12,615 nucleotides of DNA from Clostridia bacterium (GCA_900767495.1 CAAFZH010000030.1:1-12615), one strand, 5' to 3'. Shown: positions 1 to 6,910, counted from the stretch's first letter. Made by a program: numbers and translations. Notes: generated by a model not told the origin, from the letters alone.

Positions 1-141
1 ACCTGATGGTTTTTAGCGTTTTTGATAAAAACGCCTATCGTTTTATGAATACCGTCGCTCGCAAACCCTTGCAAGCAAGTTTGCTCACTCGGCATTGACG
101 CAATGACAACGAAGAAATGAATTGCCGCGGTCGTTTTATTA
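1..141. other. Left-edge non-coding stretch with short hairpins
   Basis: No convincing gene is visible. It contains a perfect 8-bp hairpin (GCGTTTTT, loop GAT, AAAAACGC; 16-34) without a following T-run. It also has GC-rich palindromic pieces around 60-115 (GCAAAC...GTTTGC and CATTG-ACG-CAATG). The latter loosely resemble the GTCATTGCG-type intergenic repeats common in uncultured Firmicutes genomes. On the minus strand this is the region just downstream of the fucosidase gene, so one of these stem-loops may cap its mRNA, but none is a textbook terminator. Confidence 0.4.
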
Positions 142-1341
142 TTATTTTAACTTAAATTTAGCAACGCGGACGGAATAACTCGACCCGTATGCAAACGGTT
201 CGACGGCAAACGCGTTCCTTTTTAACTTAATTCTTTTGCCGTTATCCAGCCACGCCGCAGACTTTACCGCCGCGTTTATCTTTACCTGTTTTGCCGACAA
301 ACCCAAAGCAACGTTCGGATCTGCGCTCATACCTACGTCCTTTATAATAGCGTAATAATATTCGCCGTCCGTTACGACGTCTGCGCCCTCGGCGGTAACG
401 TCGCACGGCTTTGCGTTATATATAAACCCTTTGTTTACCTTGACGAACTCGCCTATCTCTTCGAGCATACAGGCGTCCATCTTCTTTAATTCGCCGTTGC
501 CCGTAAGCCCCGCGTTTAACAAAAAGTTGCAACCGTACTTACGGCAATCGGTAAGATTTTCTATCAATTCCTTAATCGACTTATAATTTACGTCGTTTTT
601 GCAGTAGCCCCAATGGTCGTTAAGCACCTGACACATTTCGCCCGCAACGGGTTTAACGCTTTTATCCACGAAACACGGCTTGCCGCGTTCGAAAGTAACG
701 CTGTCTATCTCCTTATGTCCGGTCTGCCCGAGCGCGTTAAGTCCCGTATTGTTTATAATCATCGCCTCGGGTTGGTATTTTCTTATCGTGCCGTATATTC
801 TGTCCTCTTGCCAGTCCTCGTTCGGCTTATCCCACATTCCGTCAAACCAGAAACCGCCTATCTTGCCGTAATTTTTACACAAAATCTCTATACTTTTATC
901 GAGATAGTCTATATACTTGGGGAAATCGTTATTATAATCGGGATTATGCCAGTCGAGCAAAGTGTGATAGAAAAACGGAACTATTCCGCCCTCGTTGCAC
1001 GCGTCCACGAATTCGCGGATAAGGTCCCTGCCCGCCGCAGAGTGGATAGCGTCGTAATCGGTCAGACCTTGACAATCGAAAAGCGAAAAACCGTCGTGAT
1101 GGCGGGTAGTTAAAGTTATATACCTGCACCCCGATTTTTTAGCGGTCTTAACGAGATTTTTAGCCCAGTTTTTATTGATTTTAAATTTTGACAATAACGT
1201 AGGATATATCTTTTTCGCCTTATCGGGGTAGATATGGTAAAACCATTCGCCCTTACCCACCACCGAATAAAGTCCGAAATGTACGAAAAGTCCGTAGCCG
1301 AGTTTGCTGAAATTTTCTATGTATGCGTATTTATTATCCAT
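142..1341 (-). CDS. Alpha-L-fucosidase, GH29 family
   Basis: Predicted retaining glycoside hydrolase that removes terminal alpha-L-fucose from glycans. The product has 399 residues. The catalytic barrel carries the family landmarks: HFGLYSVVGKGEW (21-33), a TTRHHDGFSLFD strand (78-89), and GGFWFDGMW (162-170), where D167 is at the position of the GH29 nucleophile. EMCQVLNDHWGY (235-246) matches the usual E-x-C-x-x-x-N-x-x-WGY segment, and LLNAGLTGNGEL (274-285) corresponds to the common LLNIGP..DG motif. The last 90 or so residues fit the C-terminal beta domain. No signal peptide is seen, so the enzyme is probably cytoplasmic and acts on imported oligosaccharides. The ATG is preceded by AGAGGTG at good spacing and by a clear promoter, so it is probably transcribed alone. 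The acid/base residue cannot be assigned with confidence because it varies in GH29. Confidence 0.92.
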   Translation of the reverse strand: MDNKYAYIENFSKLGYGLFVHFGLYSVVGKGEWFYHIYPDKAKKIYPTLLSKFKINKNWAKNLVKTAKKSGCRYITLTTRHHDGFSLFDCQGLTDYDAIHSAAGRDLIREFVDACNEGGIVPFFYHTLLDWHNPDYNNDFPKYIDYLDKSIEILCKNYGKIGGFWFDGMWDKPNEDWQEDRIYGTIRKYQPEAMIINNTGLNALGQTGHKEIDSVTFERGKPCFVDKSVKPVAGEMCQVLNDHWGYCKNDVNYKSIKELIENLTDCRKYGCNFLLNAGLTGNGELKKMDACMLEEIGEFVKVNKGFIYNAKPCDVTAEGADVVTDGEYYYAIIKDVGMSADPNVALGLSAKQVKINAAVKSAAWLDNGKRIKLKRNAFAVEPFAYGSSYSVRVAKFKLK

Positions 1342-1380
1342 AATTCACCTCTGTAAATTGCCGTCGCAACGATTATTTTG

Positions 1381-1409
1381 ATTCTATCATAAAACCGATA
1401 ATTTTTCAA
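1381..1409 (-). promoter_or_regulatory. Promoter of the fucosidase gene
   Basis: On the minus strand TTGAAA (1404-1409) and TAGAAT (1381-1386) are separated by exactly 17 bp, and TGA just before the -10 makes an extended -10 element. Transcription should start near 1374, giving a leader of about 30 nt that contains the AGAGGTG ribosome binding site. It is divergent from the oadB promoter at 1438-1466. Confidence 0.7.
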
Positions 1410-1437
1410 GCGTTTGATATATTTTTTTATTTTTTGC

Positions 1438-1466
1438 TTGACAATAATATTTATAAGTGTTAAAAT
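1438..1466 (+). promoter_or_regulatory. Promoter of the oadB leader
   Basis: TTGACA (1438-1443), a 17-bp spacer and TAAAAT (1461-1466), with TGT before the -10 as an extended element. The expected start is near 1473, only a few nucleotides before the riboswitch-like fold. The transcript therefore has a leader of about 165 nt before the oadB ATG. Confidence 0.8.
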
Positions 1467-1478
1467 CGTTATGCTTTC

Positions 1479-1569
1479 TATGGGGAGTAGTCGGCGAAAA
1501 TTTTTTCGCGATTAAATCGGTAACACGAGCGTGAACCGCTCCGGTTTAATATTAAACGACAAGACCATA
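1479..1569 (+). promoter_or_regulatory. yybP-ykoY-like (Mn2+) riboswitch aptamer upstream of oadB
   Basis: The leader folds as the yybP-ykoY class does. P1.1 is TATGG (1479-1483) with CCATA (1565-1569). Loop L1 is GGAGTAG (1484-1490), the class hallmark, facing AAGA (1561-1564). P1.2 is GTCG (1490-1493) with CGAC (1557-1560). P2 is the hairpin GCGAAAATTTTTTCGC (1494-1509). P3.1 is TTAAATCGG (1512-1520) with CCGGTTTAA (1541-1549), including one U-G pair. L3 is TAACAC (1521-1526), holding the AACA core expected in the metal-binding loop. P3.2 is GAGCG-TGAAC-CGCTC (1527-1541). The 3' strand of P1.1 lies inside the 5' strand of the terminator at 1561-1591, so a folded aptamer should block termination, giving an ON switch. 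Known members mostly control Mn2+ exporters, so a Na+ pump gene downstream is unexpected. The fold is read by eye and the ligand is inferred from the class. Confidence 0.72.
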
Positions 1570-1602
1570 CCGCTTTTAACGGTATGGTCTTTAGTTTTTT
1601 TT
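1561..1602 (+). terminator. Intrinsic terminator in the oadB leader (expression platform)
   Basis: AAGACCATACCG (1561-1572) and CGGTATGGTCTT (1580-1591) form a perfect 12-bp stem with a 7-nt loop, followed by TAG and eight T (1595-1602). It lies between promoter and oadB, so unless it is prevented from forming, transcription stops before the gene. Its 5' strand overlaps aptamer helix P1.1, which makes the two structures mutually exclusive. Confidence 0.85.
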
Positions 1603-1638
1603 AACAATTATTCATTATATATTTTTACGGAGGTTTAA

Positions 1639-2751
1639 ATGGACTTTTTAATCGAGGCACTATCGCAGGTAACCTATAAAATGGTTATTATGTGGATAAT
1701 AGGCGGCACGCTTATTTTTCTTGCGATAAAGTACGAAATGGAACCTGCATTGTTGCTGCCGATAGGTTTCGGCGCGATACTCGTGAACATTCCGCTTTCC
1801 AACGTATTAACGGCGAACGGCGAAGTAGGAATTATATCGTGGCTGTACGAAATAGGCATAAGCACTTCCGAAGCGTTACCCATATTATTATTTATAGGTA
1901 TAGGCGCGATGATAGACTTCGAGCCGCTTATAGTCAACCCGAAACTTATGATTTTAGGCGCGTTTGCTCAACTCGGAATTTTCCTTACGATAATACTTGC
2001 CGCCCTGCTCGGTTTCAGTATAAACGACGCCGCCGCGATAGGTATTATAGGCGCGGCGGACGGTCCCACGTCGATACTCGTCGCGTTAAAACTCGGCAGC
2101 AAGTACGTAGGTCCTATAATGGTAGTAGCGTATTCGTATATGGCGTTGGTACCCATAATTCAACCTGCGGTTATCAAGTGCATCACCACTAAAAAAGAAC
2201 GCCTTATCCGTATGGAATATAAGGGAAAACGCGTCAGTAAGACGGTTAAAATACTTTTCCCCATAGTTATAACCATGGTTGCGGGGCTTATCGCGCCCAA
2301 GAGTCTTGCGCTTGTCGGATTTTTGATGTTCGGTAATCTGCTCAACGAATGCGGAGTTTTAGGCACGCTTGCGGACACCGCGAAGAACACGCTTTGCAAC
2401 CTTATAACTCTTTTGCTCGGCATAACGATAGCCTTTCAGATGCAAGCCGAAAACTTTTTAAGTCCGGAAACGCTTATGATACTCGCGCTCGGTTTGTTCG
2501 CGTTCGTATTCGATACGGTTGGCGGCGTTATGTGCGCAAAGTTCATTAACCTTTTCTCAAAGAATAAAATCAACCCGATGGTTGGCGCGGCGGGCATATC
2601 GGCGTTCCCCATGTCGGCGCGCGTCGTGCATAAAATGGGGCTTAAAGAAGACAGCACCAACTACCTGTTAATGCACGCGGTAGGCGCAAACGTTTCGGGA
2701 CAGATAGCCTCGGCAATAGTCGGCGGACTTATTATAGGTCTGGTTTTGTAA
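1639..2751 (+). CDS. oadB: Sodium-translocating decarboxylase beta subunit (OadB/GcdB family)
   Basis: Membrane Na+ channel/pump subunit of biotin-dependent decarboxylases (oxaloacetate, glutaconyl-CoA or methylmalonyl-CoA). It couples decarboxylation of carboxybiotin to Na+ export. The protein has 370 residues and is hydrophobic throughout, against about 430 for Klebsiella OadB. The residues known to matter in Klebsiella (D203, Y229, N373, G377, S382, R389) appear at matching spacing as D141 (GAADGPTS), Y167, N312, G316, S321 and R328, so the protein should be competent. GIGAMIDFEPLI (86-97) is another family signature. The ATG has GGAGG six bases upstream. A one-TM OadG-like gene follows after 12 bp. 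Expression appears to be governed by the riboswitch-like leader and terminator before it. No alpha (carboxyltransferase) or biotin carrier gene is in the window, so the substrate is unknown. Confidence 0.93.
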   Translation: MDFLIEALSQVTYKMVIMWIIGGTLIFLAIKYEMEPALLLPIGFGAILVNIPLSNVLTANGEVGIISWLYEIGISTSEALPILLFIGIGAMIDFEPLIVNPKLMILGAFAQLGIFLTIILAALLGFSINDAAAIGIIGAADGPTSILVALKLGSKYVGPIMVVAYSYMALVPIIQPAVIKCITTKKERLIRMEYKGKRVSKTVKILFPIVITMVAGLIAPKSLALVGFLMFGNLLNECGVLGTLADTAKNTLCNLITLLLGITIAFQMQAENFLSPETLMILALGLFAFVFDTVGGVMCAKFINLFSKNKINPMVGAAGISAFPMSARVVHKMGLKEDSTNYLLMHAVGANVSGQIASAIVGGLIIGLVL

Positions 2752-2763
2752 GGAGGAATTAAA

Positions 2764-2976
2764 ATGTTATTCAATTTACTTGAAATCGATACGGAAACCG
2801 TTTTGAAATCGCTTGAAATACTGTGGAAAGGTCTGCTTGCCATAGTTATCGTAGTAGGAATAATAATGCTGATAACTTACTTTATGCAATACGTTTCTAA
2901 ACGCATTGAGGAAAACAAGCAAAAAAAGTTTAACGAAAACAGCAAAAATAACCCGCCCGACGAAAATTTAAACTGA
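2764..2976 (+). CDS. Small single-TM protein, probable OadG-like gamma subunit
   Basis: The product has 70 residues: a short amphipathic N-terminus, one membrane helix at about 23-42 (GLLAIVIVVGIIMLITYFM), then a charged tail rich in Lys, Asn and Glu. This is the architecture of OadG, the small subunit that holds the beta and alpha subunits of decarboxylase Na+ pumps together. Its place 12 bp after oadB supports that role. The ATG has a perfect AGGAGG site that lies just behind the oadB stop codon, so the pair is cotranscribed. Sequence similarity in OadG is weak by nature, and the assignment rests on topology and context. The Pro/His-rich metal-binding tail of some OadG proteins is absent. 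Confidence 0.6.
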   Translation: MLFNLLEIDTETVLKSLEILWKGLLAIVIVVGIIMLITYFMQYVSKRIEENKQKKFNENSKNNPPDENLN

Positions 2977-3017
2977 GCGCGTTGAAATCGTTGACAAACA
3001 CGGAATAATAGTACAAT

Positions 3018-3098
3018 ACGGTTACAAAATTCGTATGGAATTTTCTGAAAAAAACTTGTTTTTTCGCCGTACACCCTACAAGGTGTGCGGCGATTTTT
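3018..3098 (+). ncRNA. Candidate small RNA: three consecutive hairpins after a promoter-like site
   Basis: Three stem-loops follow each other: AAAATTC-GTATG-GAATTTT (3026-3044), GAAAAAA-ACTTG-TTTTTTC (3047-3065), and the terminator stem at 3065-3092 with its T-run. Upstream, TTGACA (2991-2996) is followed by TACAAT (3012-3017), but the spacer is 15 bp, shorter than ideal. Either this is an independent transcript of about 75-80 nt, or it is simply the structured 3' end of the oadB-oadG mRNA. No protein is encoded. Confidence 0.3.
3065..3098 (+). terminator. Intrinsic terminator after the oadB-oadG operon
   Basis: CGCCGTACACC (3065-3075) and GGTGTGCGGCG (3082-3092) make an 11-bp stem with one T-G pair and a 6-nt loop, followed by ATTTTT. 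It works for plus-strand transcripts. On the minus strand the stem is followed by A residues, so it does not serve the convergent ABC permease gene in the usual way. Confidence 0.8.
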
Positions 3099-3123
3099 CG
3101 GTAGTTTGTTTTTCTTTATTTTT

Positions 3124-4983
3124 CTATTCAACGGATTTCAGACTTTCGTTCATTTTGGTTTTTACTATTTTCGGTCTTAATATCAGCGTTACGAGCAGCG
3201 TAAAAACGAATACGACGACCGGCACGAAAAGCCACATAAACCAACTTACGTTGCCGACCGTTCCGAAACCTATCGTTTTAAAAACGAGCGTCGCAAGACC
3301 TATTCCTATGGGATACCCGACGATAATCGCCAAAAACACGCTGATATATATTTCGCGGTAAATATAGCCGCAAATTTCGCCGTCGTGATATCCCAGCACC
3401 ATAAGCGTCGCTATTTCCCGTTCTCTTTCGCTTATATTTATGGTCGTAAGCGTGTTTATAACCACGGCGGTCAGAAGTCCCGCGAAGACAACTACTACCA
3501 CCGCTATTCCGATAATAGCGGGCGAACCGAAGTCGTCGAACAGGCACATATCGAGGAGGGCAAGCCCGGCAAAAACAAGTCCCGCCGAAACGCCTACGGA
3601 CACAAGCATCATAAAAAACCGCGTTTTATACCTGAAAACGTTTCTCATCGAGGATTTATACTTAAACGAAAGGCGTTTCCAGATAAACGGAATTTTTTCA
3701 AGTAAAATCCTCTTTCCTTTTTTCGGCGGTTTCGGGCGCAGAAGGTCGGCGGGGGCGTTATTCGTAAGCCGCATACCGAGCGAGAACACGGCGATGAGCG
3801 TAACCGCTATGATTACTCCGAGCGATAAAAAGTAATAACCGGGATTAACCACAATCGATACGGGCGGCATCGAATACCCGTACCCGAACACGAAACACAT
3901 CAGCCACGATACGCCGTAACCGACGAAAAATCCTACTCCCCCGCCTGCCGCCAGCGCGACGAGCGCAAAGAAAACGTACCTTACGACTATACTTACCGAG
4001 CCGTAGCCGAGCGTTTTCAGACATGCGATTTGCGAACGTTCCTCGTCCATAAGCCGCATCATAGACGATAACACTACGAGAAGCGTTACGGCGATAAAAA
4101 TCACCATTAAAATATTGCCTATTCCGCGCACTTTGTCCGCGCTGGCGATAATCGATTTGAAACTGTAATTGTCGTAAAGCGTAATTATACGCACGTCTTC
4201 GCCTAAAAGTCGAGTCAGTTCGATTTTTTCTTTTTCGACGTATTTTTCGTAACCCGATGAAAAAGATTTAAACAACTTGCGGTTTTCCGCTTTTATATAC
4301 AGATCGCCTTTCGGCAGAAAATTGCAGATTTCAATCGGACAGTATAAAATATTTTCGAGCAGGTCGAGTTTGTTTATTTCCGCCATGTTATCGGGAATTT
4401 CGGTGTCTTCCGGGTTGTTATAACTCGGCTCTCCGTCTTTACCGAACGTCAGCGGACTTTTGACTATTCCTTTAATCGTAACGTTAATTTTCGGTAACGG
4501 CAAGTTAAGTGCGGACGCAAGATCTATTTCTACTTCATCGCCGACGGAATACCCCTTTATAACGTTATCTTTTACCTCGGCGTAGACGCAATTTTCGTCG
4601 TCGCCCGTTATCTTTTCGCCTTCGACGAGTTCCGATTCGTTGATTGCTGTATTTTCAAGGTCGAGAAAATACAGCCTGAGCGATCTCTTTTCGCCCGTCC
4701 GTATATCCAAAGACGTTCCCGTTTCCACGTTATTCTCGCCGTAACGGCTTTTTACCGCGGAAATTTGCTCGTCGGTAAAACCGCCCGTCTTGCTTTTTAC
4801 GATAAAGTCGCTTACGTTTTGTTTTATATAATAATTCTCTACGCTGTCCTTAATCATATCTGTCGGCGAACCGATACCCGATATAAAACCTATGGATATA
4901 AGAACGATGCCGATAAGAGAAAGAAGCCGTATAAGATGCTTTTTAAACATCCTGCGCACCGTCTTAAAATACGTTTTCACCAT
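3124..4983 (-). CDS. ABC transporter permease with two FtsX domains
   Basis: Membrane half of an ABC exporter of the MacB/FtsX type, such as those moving antimicrobial peptides or lipoproteins. The protein has 619 residues. An N-terminal membrane helix (about 20-38) is followed by a large extracytoplasmic domain (about 40-285). A first FtsX domain has helices near 288-308, 333-358 and 383-404. After a basic linker come helices near 457-478 and 487-508 and a second FtsX domain with helices near 547-568 and 583-604. The coupling motifs MDEERSQIACLKTLGY (312-327) and ISEREREIATLMVLGY (517-532) are an internal repeat marking the two FtsX domains. The second half has almost no external loop, so the protein is compact compared with the 800-1100-residue relatives common in Firmicutes. 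The ATG overlaps the ATPase stop (ATGGTGA) and has GAGGAG upstream. The substrate is unknown. Confidence 0.9.
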   Translation of the reverse strand: MVKTYFKTVRRMFKKHLIRLLSLIGIVLISIGFISGIGSPTDMIKDSVENYYIKQNVSDFIVKSKTGGFTDEQISAVKSRYGENNVETGTSLDIRTGEKRSLRLYFLDLENTAINESELVEGEKITGDDENCVYAEVKDNVIKGYSVGDEVEIDLASALNLPLPKINVTIKGIVKSPLTFGKDGEPSYNNPEDTEIPDNMAEINKLDLLENILYCPIEICNFLPKGDLYIKAENRKLFKSFSSGYEKYVEKEKIELTRLLGEDVRIITLYDNYSFKSIIASADKVRGIGNILMVIFIAVTLLVVLSSMMRLMDEERSQIACLKTLGYGSVSIVVRYVFFALVALAAGGGVGFFVGYGVSWLMCFVFGYGYSMPPVSIVVNPGYYFLSLGVIIAVTLIAVFSLGMRLTNNAPADLLRPKPPKKGKRILLEKIPFIWKRLSFKYKSSMRNVFRYKTRFFMMLVSVGVSAGLVFAGLALLDMCLFDDFGSPAIIGIAVVVVVFAGLLTAVVINTLTTINISEREREIATLMVLGYHDGEICGYIYREIYISVFLAIIVGYPIGIGLATLVFKTIGFGTVGNVSWFMWLFVPVVVFVFTLLVTLILRPKIVKTKMNESLKSVE

Positions 4984-5678
4984 TCTATCTCCTCAACCGA
5001 TTTAGGATTGTCGTTCGTTTCGATACTTTCGATTCTTCCGCTCTTTATCTTTATTACTTTATCAGCCATATCTTTAAGCGCGGCGTTGTGCGTTACGATA
5101 ATGACAAGTTTGTTTCGTTCGCGGGATAAATCCTGTAAAAGTTTGAGTATCTTTTTGCCGGTAACGTAATCGAGCGCGCCGGTCGGCTCGTCGCATAGTA
5201 TCAACTTGGGGTTTTTAGCAATCGCGCGGGCGATGGAAACTCTTTGCTGCTCGCCGCCGGAAAGTTCTGCGGGAAAATTGTCGAGCCTGTCGCTAAGCCC
5301 CACCGATTCGAGAACGGTTTTCGGGTCGAGATGGTTATCGCATATTTCAACGGCGATTTCAACGTTTTCAAGCGCGGTAAGGTTAGGCATCAGATTATAG
5401 AACTGGAAAACAAAACCTACGTCGCGACGTCGATAGTCGGTAAGTTGCTTTTTGTTGAACGAAGTTATATTTTTCCCGTCAAGATCGATTTCCCCGCTCG
5501 TCGCCGCGTCCATTCCGCCCAAAAGGTTAAGAAGAGTCGTTTTTCCTGCACCGGACGCGCCGAGAATTACCACGAATTCGCCTTCGTTTAGGTCAAACGA
5601 AACGTCTTCTACGGCGGGTACGGTCAAAGAACCGGTATGATATTCTTTTCTTACGTTTTTTAGTGATAATATTCTCAT
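4977..5678 (-). CDS. ABC transporter ATP-binding protein (MacB/LolD type)
   Basis: ATPase partner of the permease that follows it. I chose the ATG at 5678, which gives 233 residues starting MRILSLKNVRKEY: it has AAGGAG six bases upstream, and any longer version lacks a ribosome site and adds a tail atypical of the family. All nucleotide-binding motifs are present: Walker A GASGAGKTT (40-48), Q-loop Q92, signature LSGGEQQ (139-145), Walker B LILCDEPTGALD (159-170) and H-loop H197. DEPTGALD is characteristic of the MacB/LolD/BceA branch that pairs with FtsX-like permeases. The stop overlaps the permease start by 7 bases, so the two are translationally coupled. The gene is expressed from the promoter at 5875-5903 through a leader of about 190 nt. 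Confidence 0.95.
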   Translation of the reverse strand: MRILSLKNVRKEYHTGSLTVPAVEDVSFDLNEGEFVVILGASGAGKTTLLNLLGGMDAATSGEIDLDGKNITSFNKKQLTDYRRRDVGFVFQFYNLMPNLTALENVEIAVEICDNHLDPKTVLESVGLSDRLDNFPAELSGGEQQRVSIARAIAKNPKLILCDEPTGALDYVTGKKILKLLQDLSRERNKLVIIVTHNAALKDMADKVIKIKSGRIESIETNDNPKSVEEIEW

Positions 5679-5712
5679 AACTCGCTCCTTATTTTTATAA
5701 TTGCCTAGAACC

Positions 5713-5872
5713 GATGTTTTTTCAAAAAAGAAGAGCAAAAACTTGACTTCTTAATTCATAATATCGGAAGTTTTGTCTGGGTGCTTGCACACAAGCAAAA
5801 CTGATGTTTTTTCAAACAAGAATGGCAAAAACGCAAGTTTTTGTCGTCAGGCAAAAACTTAACTTCTTAATT
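5713..5872. repeat. Imperfect direct repeat in the ABC transporter leader
   Basis: Two related units lie in the leader. Unit 1 is 5713-5756 and unit 2 is 5803-5872. Both begin GATGTTTTTTCAAA and end with GCAAAAACTTRACTTCTTAATT (R is G in unit 1, A in unit 2). Unit 2 carries 26 extra bases that create a perfect 9-bp hairpin (AAGTTTTTG 5835-5843, CAAAAACTT 5852-5860). Between the units is a small hairpin GCTTG-CACA-CAAGC (5783-5796). The arrangement suggests duplication of a promoter-proximal leader segment. Confidence 0.7.
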
Positions 5873-5874
5873 TT

Positions 5875-5903
5875 ATTATACCATTTTATTTCTGTTTTTC
5901 CAA
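5875..5903 (-). promoter_or_regulatory. Promoter of the ABC transporter operon
   Basis: On the minus strand TTGGAA (5898-5903), a 17-bp spacer and a perfect TATAAT (5875-5880), with TGG before the -10 as an extended element. The expected start is near 5868, about 190 nt before the ATPase ATG. Confidence 0.75.
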
Positions 5904-6043
5904 TGCTTTTATCTCTGTTCACGCAAATTTCATTTTTCAAAAAATTTTTATGTGTTTCATTGCAACAAAAACAACTTAAAACGAAACAAACGGTTAATTT
6001 CCGAGATTACGTAGTATGCAAGTCTGACGGCGTGTTTTCAGGC

Positions 6044-6064
6044 TAGCCATAGGTGATTGCGTTT
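6044..6064 (+). repeat. Dispersed repeat, copy C
   Basis: TAGCCATAGGTGATTGCG then TTT. It differs at one base from copy A (9275 onward) over 18 bases. It is followed by a small hairpin, GAAC-CACG-GTTC (6065-6076). Confidence 0.65.
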
Positions 6065-6108
6065 GAACCACGGTTCGTATTATTCTTGTCCGACATGGCA
6101 CAATAATA

Positions 6109-6143
6109 ATAAAAAAAGCGAGTTGAAACCGAACTTCACTCGC
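6109..6143 (-). terminator. Intrinsic terminator on the minus strand, probably for the 6360-6863 gene
   Basis: Read on the minus strand, GCGAGT(GAA) pairs with (TTC)ACTCGC, with a single bulged A, across 6118-6143. Seven T follow directly (6111-6117 on the plus strand are A). It lies about 220 bases beyond the stop codon of the small helical-protein gene, the only upstream gene in that direction. Confidence 0.7.
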
Positions 6144-6359
6144 CGAAAAGGAATATTCCCGCAAAAGCAAAAATACTTCCTTTTAAGTTTTTATCGACAA
6201 AACAAAAAATATTTTATTCTTTCTATGACTTCAACGTTAAAACATAGCCCGTAACGTATAACCGAAAAAAATAACGGAATACCTTGACTTTAAACCTTAA
6301 CCTGCTTTCTTAACCTGAATCATCGCGTTTTGCCGAACGGTAAATATTTAATAACCGAC

Positions 6360-6863
6360 TTATAAATCAACTTCTAAAGAATGAGTCATATTCACGGCGT
6401 CGAGCGCGTTTTGTGCTTTTGCAAGCGTATCGCAAACTTCTTCATAAGCAGCGGTAACTTCTTTCACGTCATAATTAAGATAGCGATAATCCAATATTGA
6501 CGAGTTTATGCGCGTCTGCTCGCGAACCTTAGGCATTTTATCTTTCATTATTGCAAGTTTATTCTTCTTTGCCGTAAGTTGCGGAATATAAACGAGCATT
6601 TCGTCTATCGTCATTGCGAATTCCGGAACGACGGTAACCGAATTAAATACGTTAAGCGCGTGTTTGAGTTTTCTGATTTTTGCCTCGATTTCGCAAAGCG
6701 CGGTCTGCGTTCGCCTGAAATCGTAATCGGGACGAACGGATTCTAAATCTTCTCCCACGGCGGCAAGAAATTCTTTTCCGTTTTGCTCGCGCAAAATAAT
6801 CGACGATTGTTCTTCATTAAGTTTTTTAAGCAATTTCCCCGCTTCTGCGGACGTATATTTCAT
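6360..6863 (-). CDS. Conserved-looking uncharacterised helical protein
   Basis: I cannot assign a function. The product has 167 residues, is soluble, charged and almost entirely alpha-helical, with heptad-like stretches at about 1-20, 45-72 and 90-160 that suggest a coiled-coil bundle. The central VVPEFAMTIDEMLVYIPQLT (78-97) is hydrophobic and has the look of a conserved core; similar hypothetical proteins occur in Clostridia as far as I recall. No membrane helix, signal peptide or catalytic motif is seen. The ATG has AGAGGTG about seven bases upstream. It follows the nucleotidyltransferase-fold gene at 95 bp on the same strand, with a long stem-loop in the gap, and has its own terminator downstream. 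It may be cotranscribed with that gene or have an unrecognised promoter. Confidence 0.75.
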   Translation of the reverse strand: MKYTSAEAGKLLKKLNEEQSSIILREQNGKEFLAAVGEDLESVRPDYDFRRTQTALCEIEAKIRKLKHALNVFNSVTVVPEFAMTIDEMLVYIPQLTAKKNKLAIMKDKMPKVREQTRINSSILDYRYLNYDVKEVTAAYEEVCDTLAKAQNALDAVNMTHSLEVDL

Positions 6864-6910
6864 ATTTACACCTCTTTATTTTATTATTCAAACGAATTTT
6901 ACCGGATTTA

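Larger units (their letters stand above)
5904..6359. other. Non-coding spacer between the ABC operon and the 6360-6863 gene
   Basis: I see no credible gene here on either strand; the open frames are short, lack ribosome sites and have no recognisable protein character. The spacer contains one copy of the dispersed repeat (6044-6064), a minus-strand terminator (6109-6143), and a 13-bp-period double copy of CTTAACCTG (6296-6304 and 6309-6317). The remainder is AT-rich. Confidence 0.55.

Noticed and set aside
3..98. Open plus-strand frame at the left edge, possible 3' end of a gene
   Set aside because: Only about 31 codons, overlaps palindromic repeat-like DNA, residues have no protein-like pattern, and the stop is not followed by a terminator.
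613..1113. Plus-strand frame of 166 codons inside the fucosidase gene
   Set aside because: Antisense shadow of a strongly supported GH29 gene; no ribosome site, no recognisable protein.
3026..3092. CRISPR-like repeats from the closely spaced hairpins
   Set aside because: The three hairpins have unrelated sequences and no regular spacers.
3065..3098. The 3065 hairpin as a terminator for the ABC permease gene (minus strand)
   Set aside because: In that direction the stem is followed by A residues; the nearest T-run is more than ten bases further on, after a weak AT hairpin.
5804..6254. Two plus-strand frames (80 and 65 codons) in the 5.8-6.25 kb spacer
   Set aside because: No ribosome sites, low-complexity Lys/Phe/Gln-rich translations; one crosses the ABC promoter and the other crosses a terminator hairpin.
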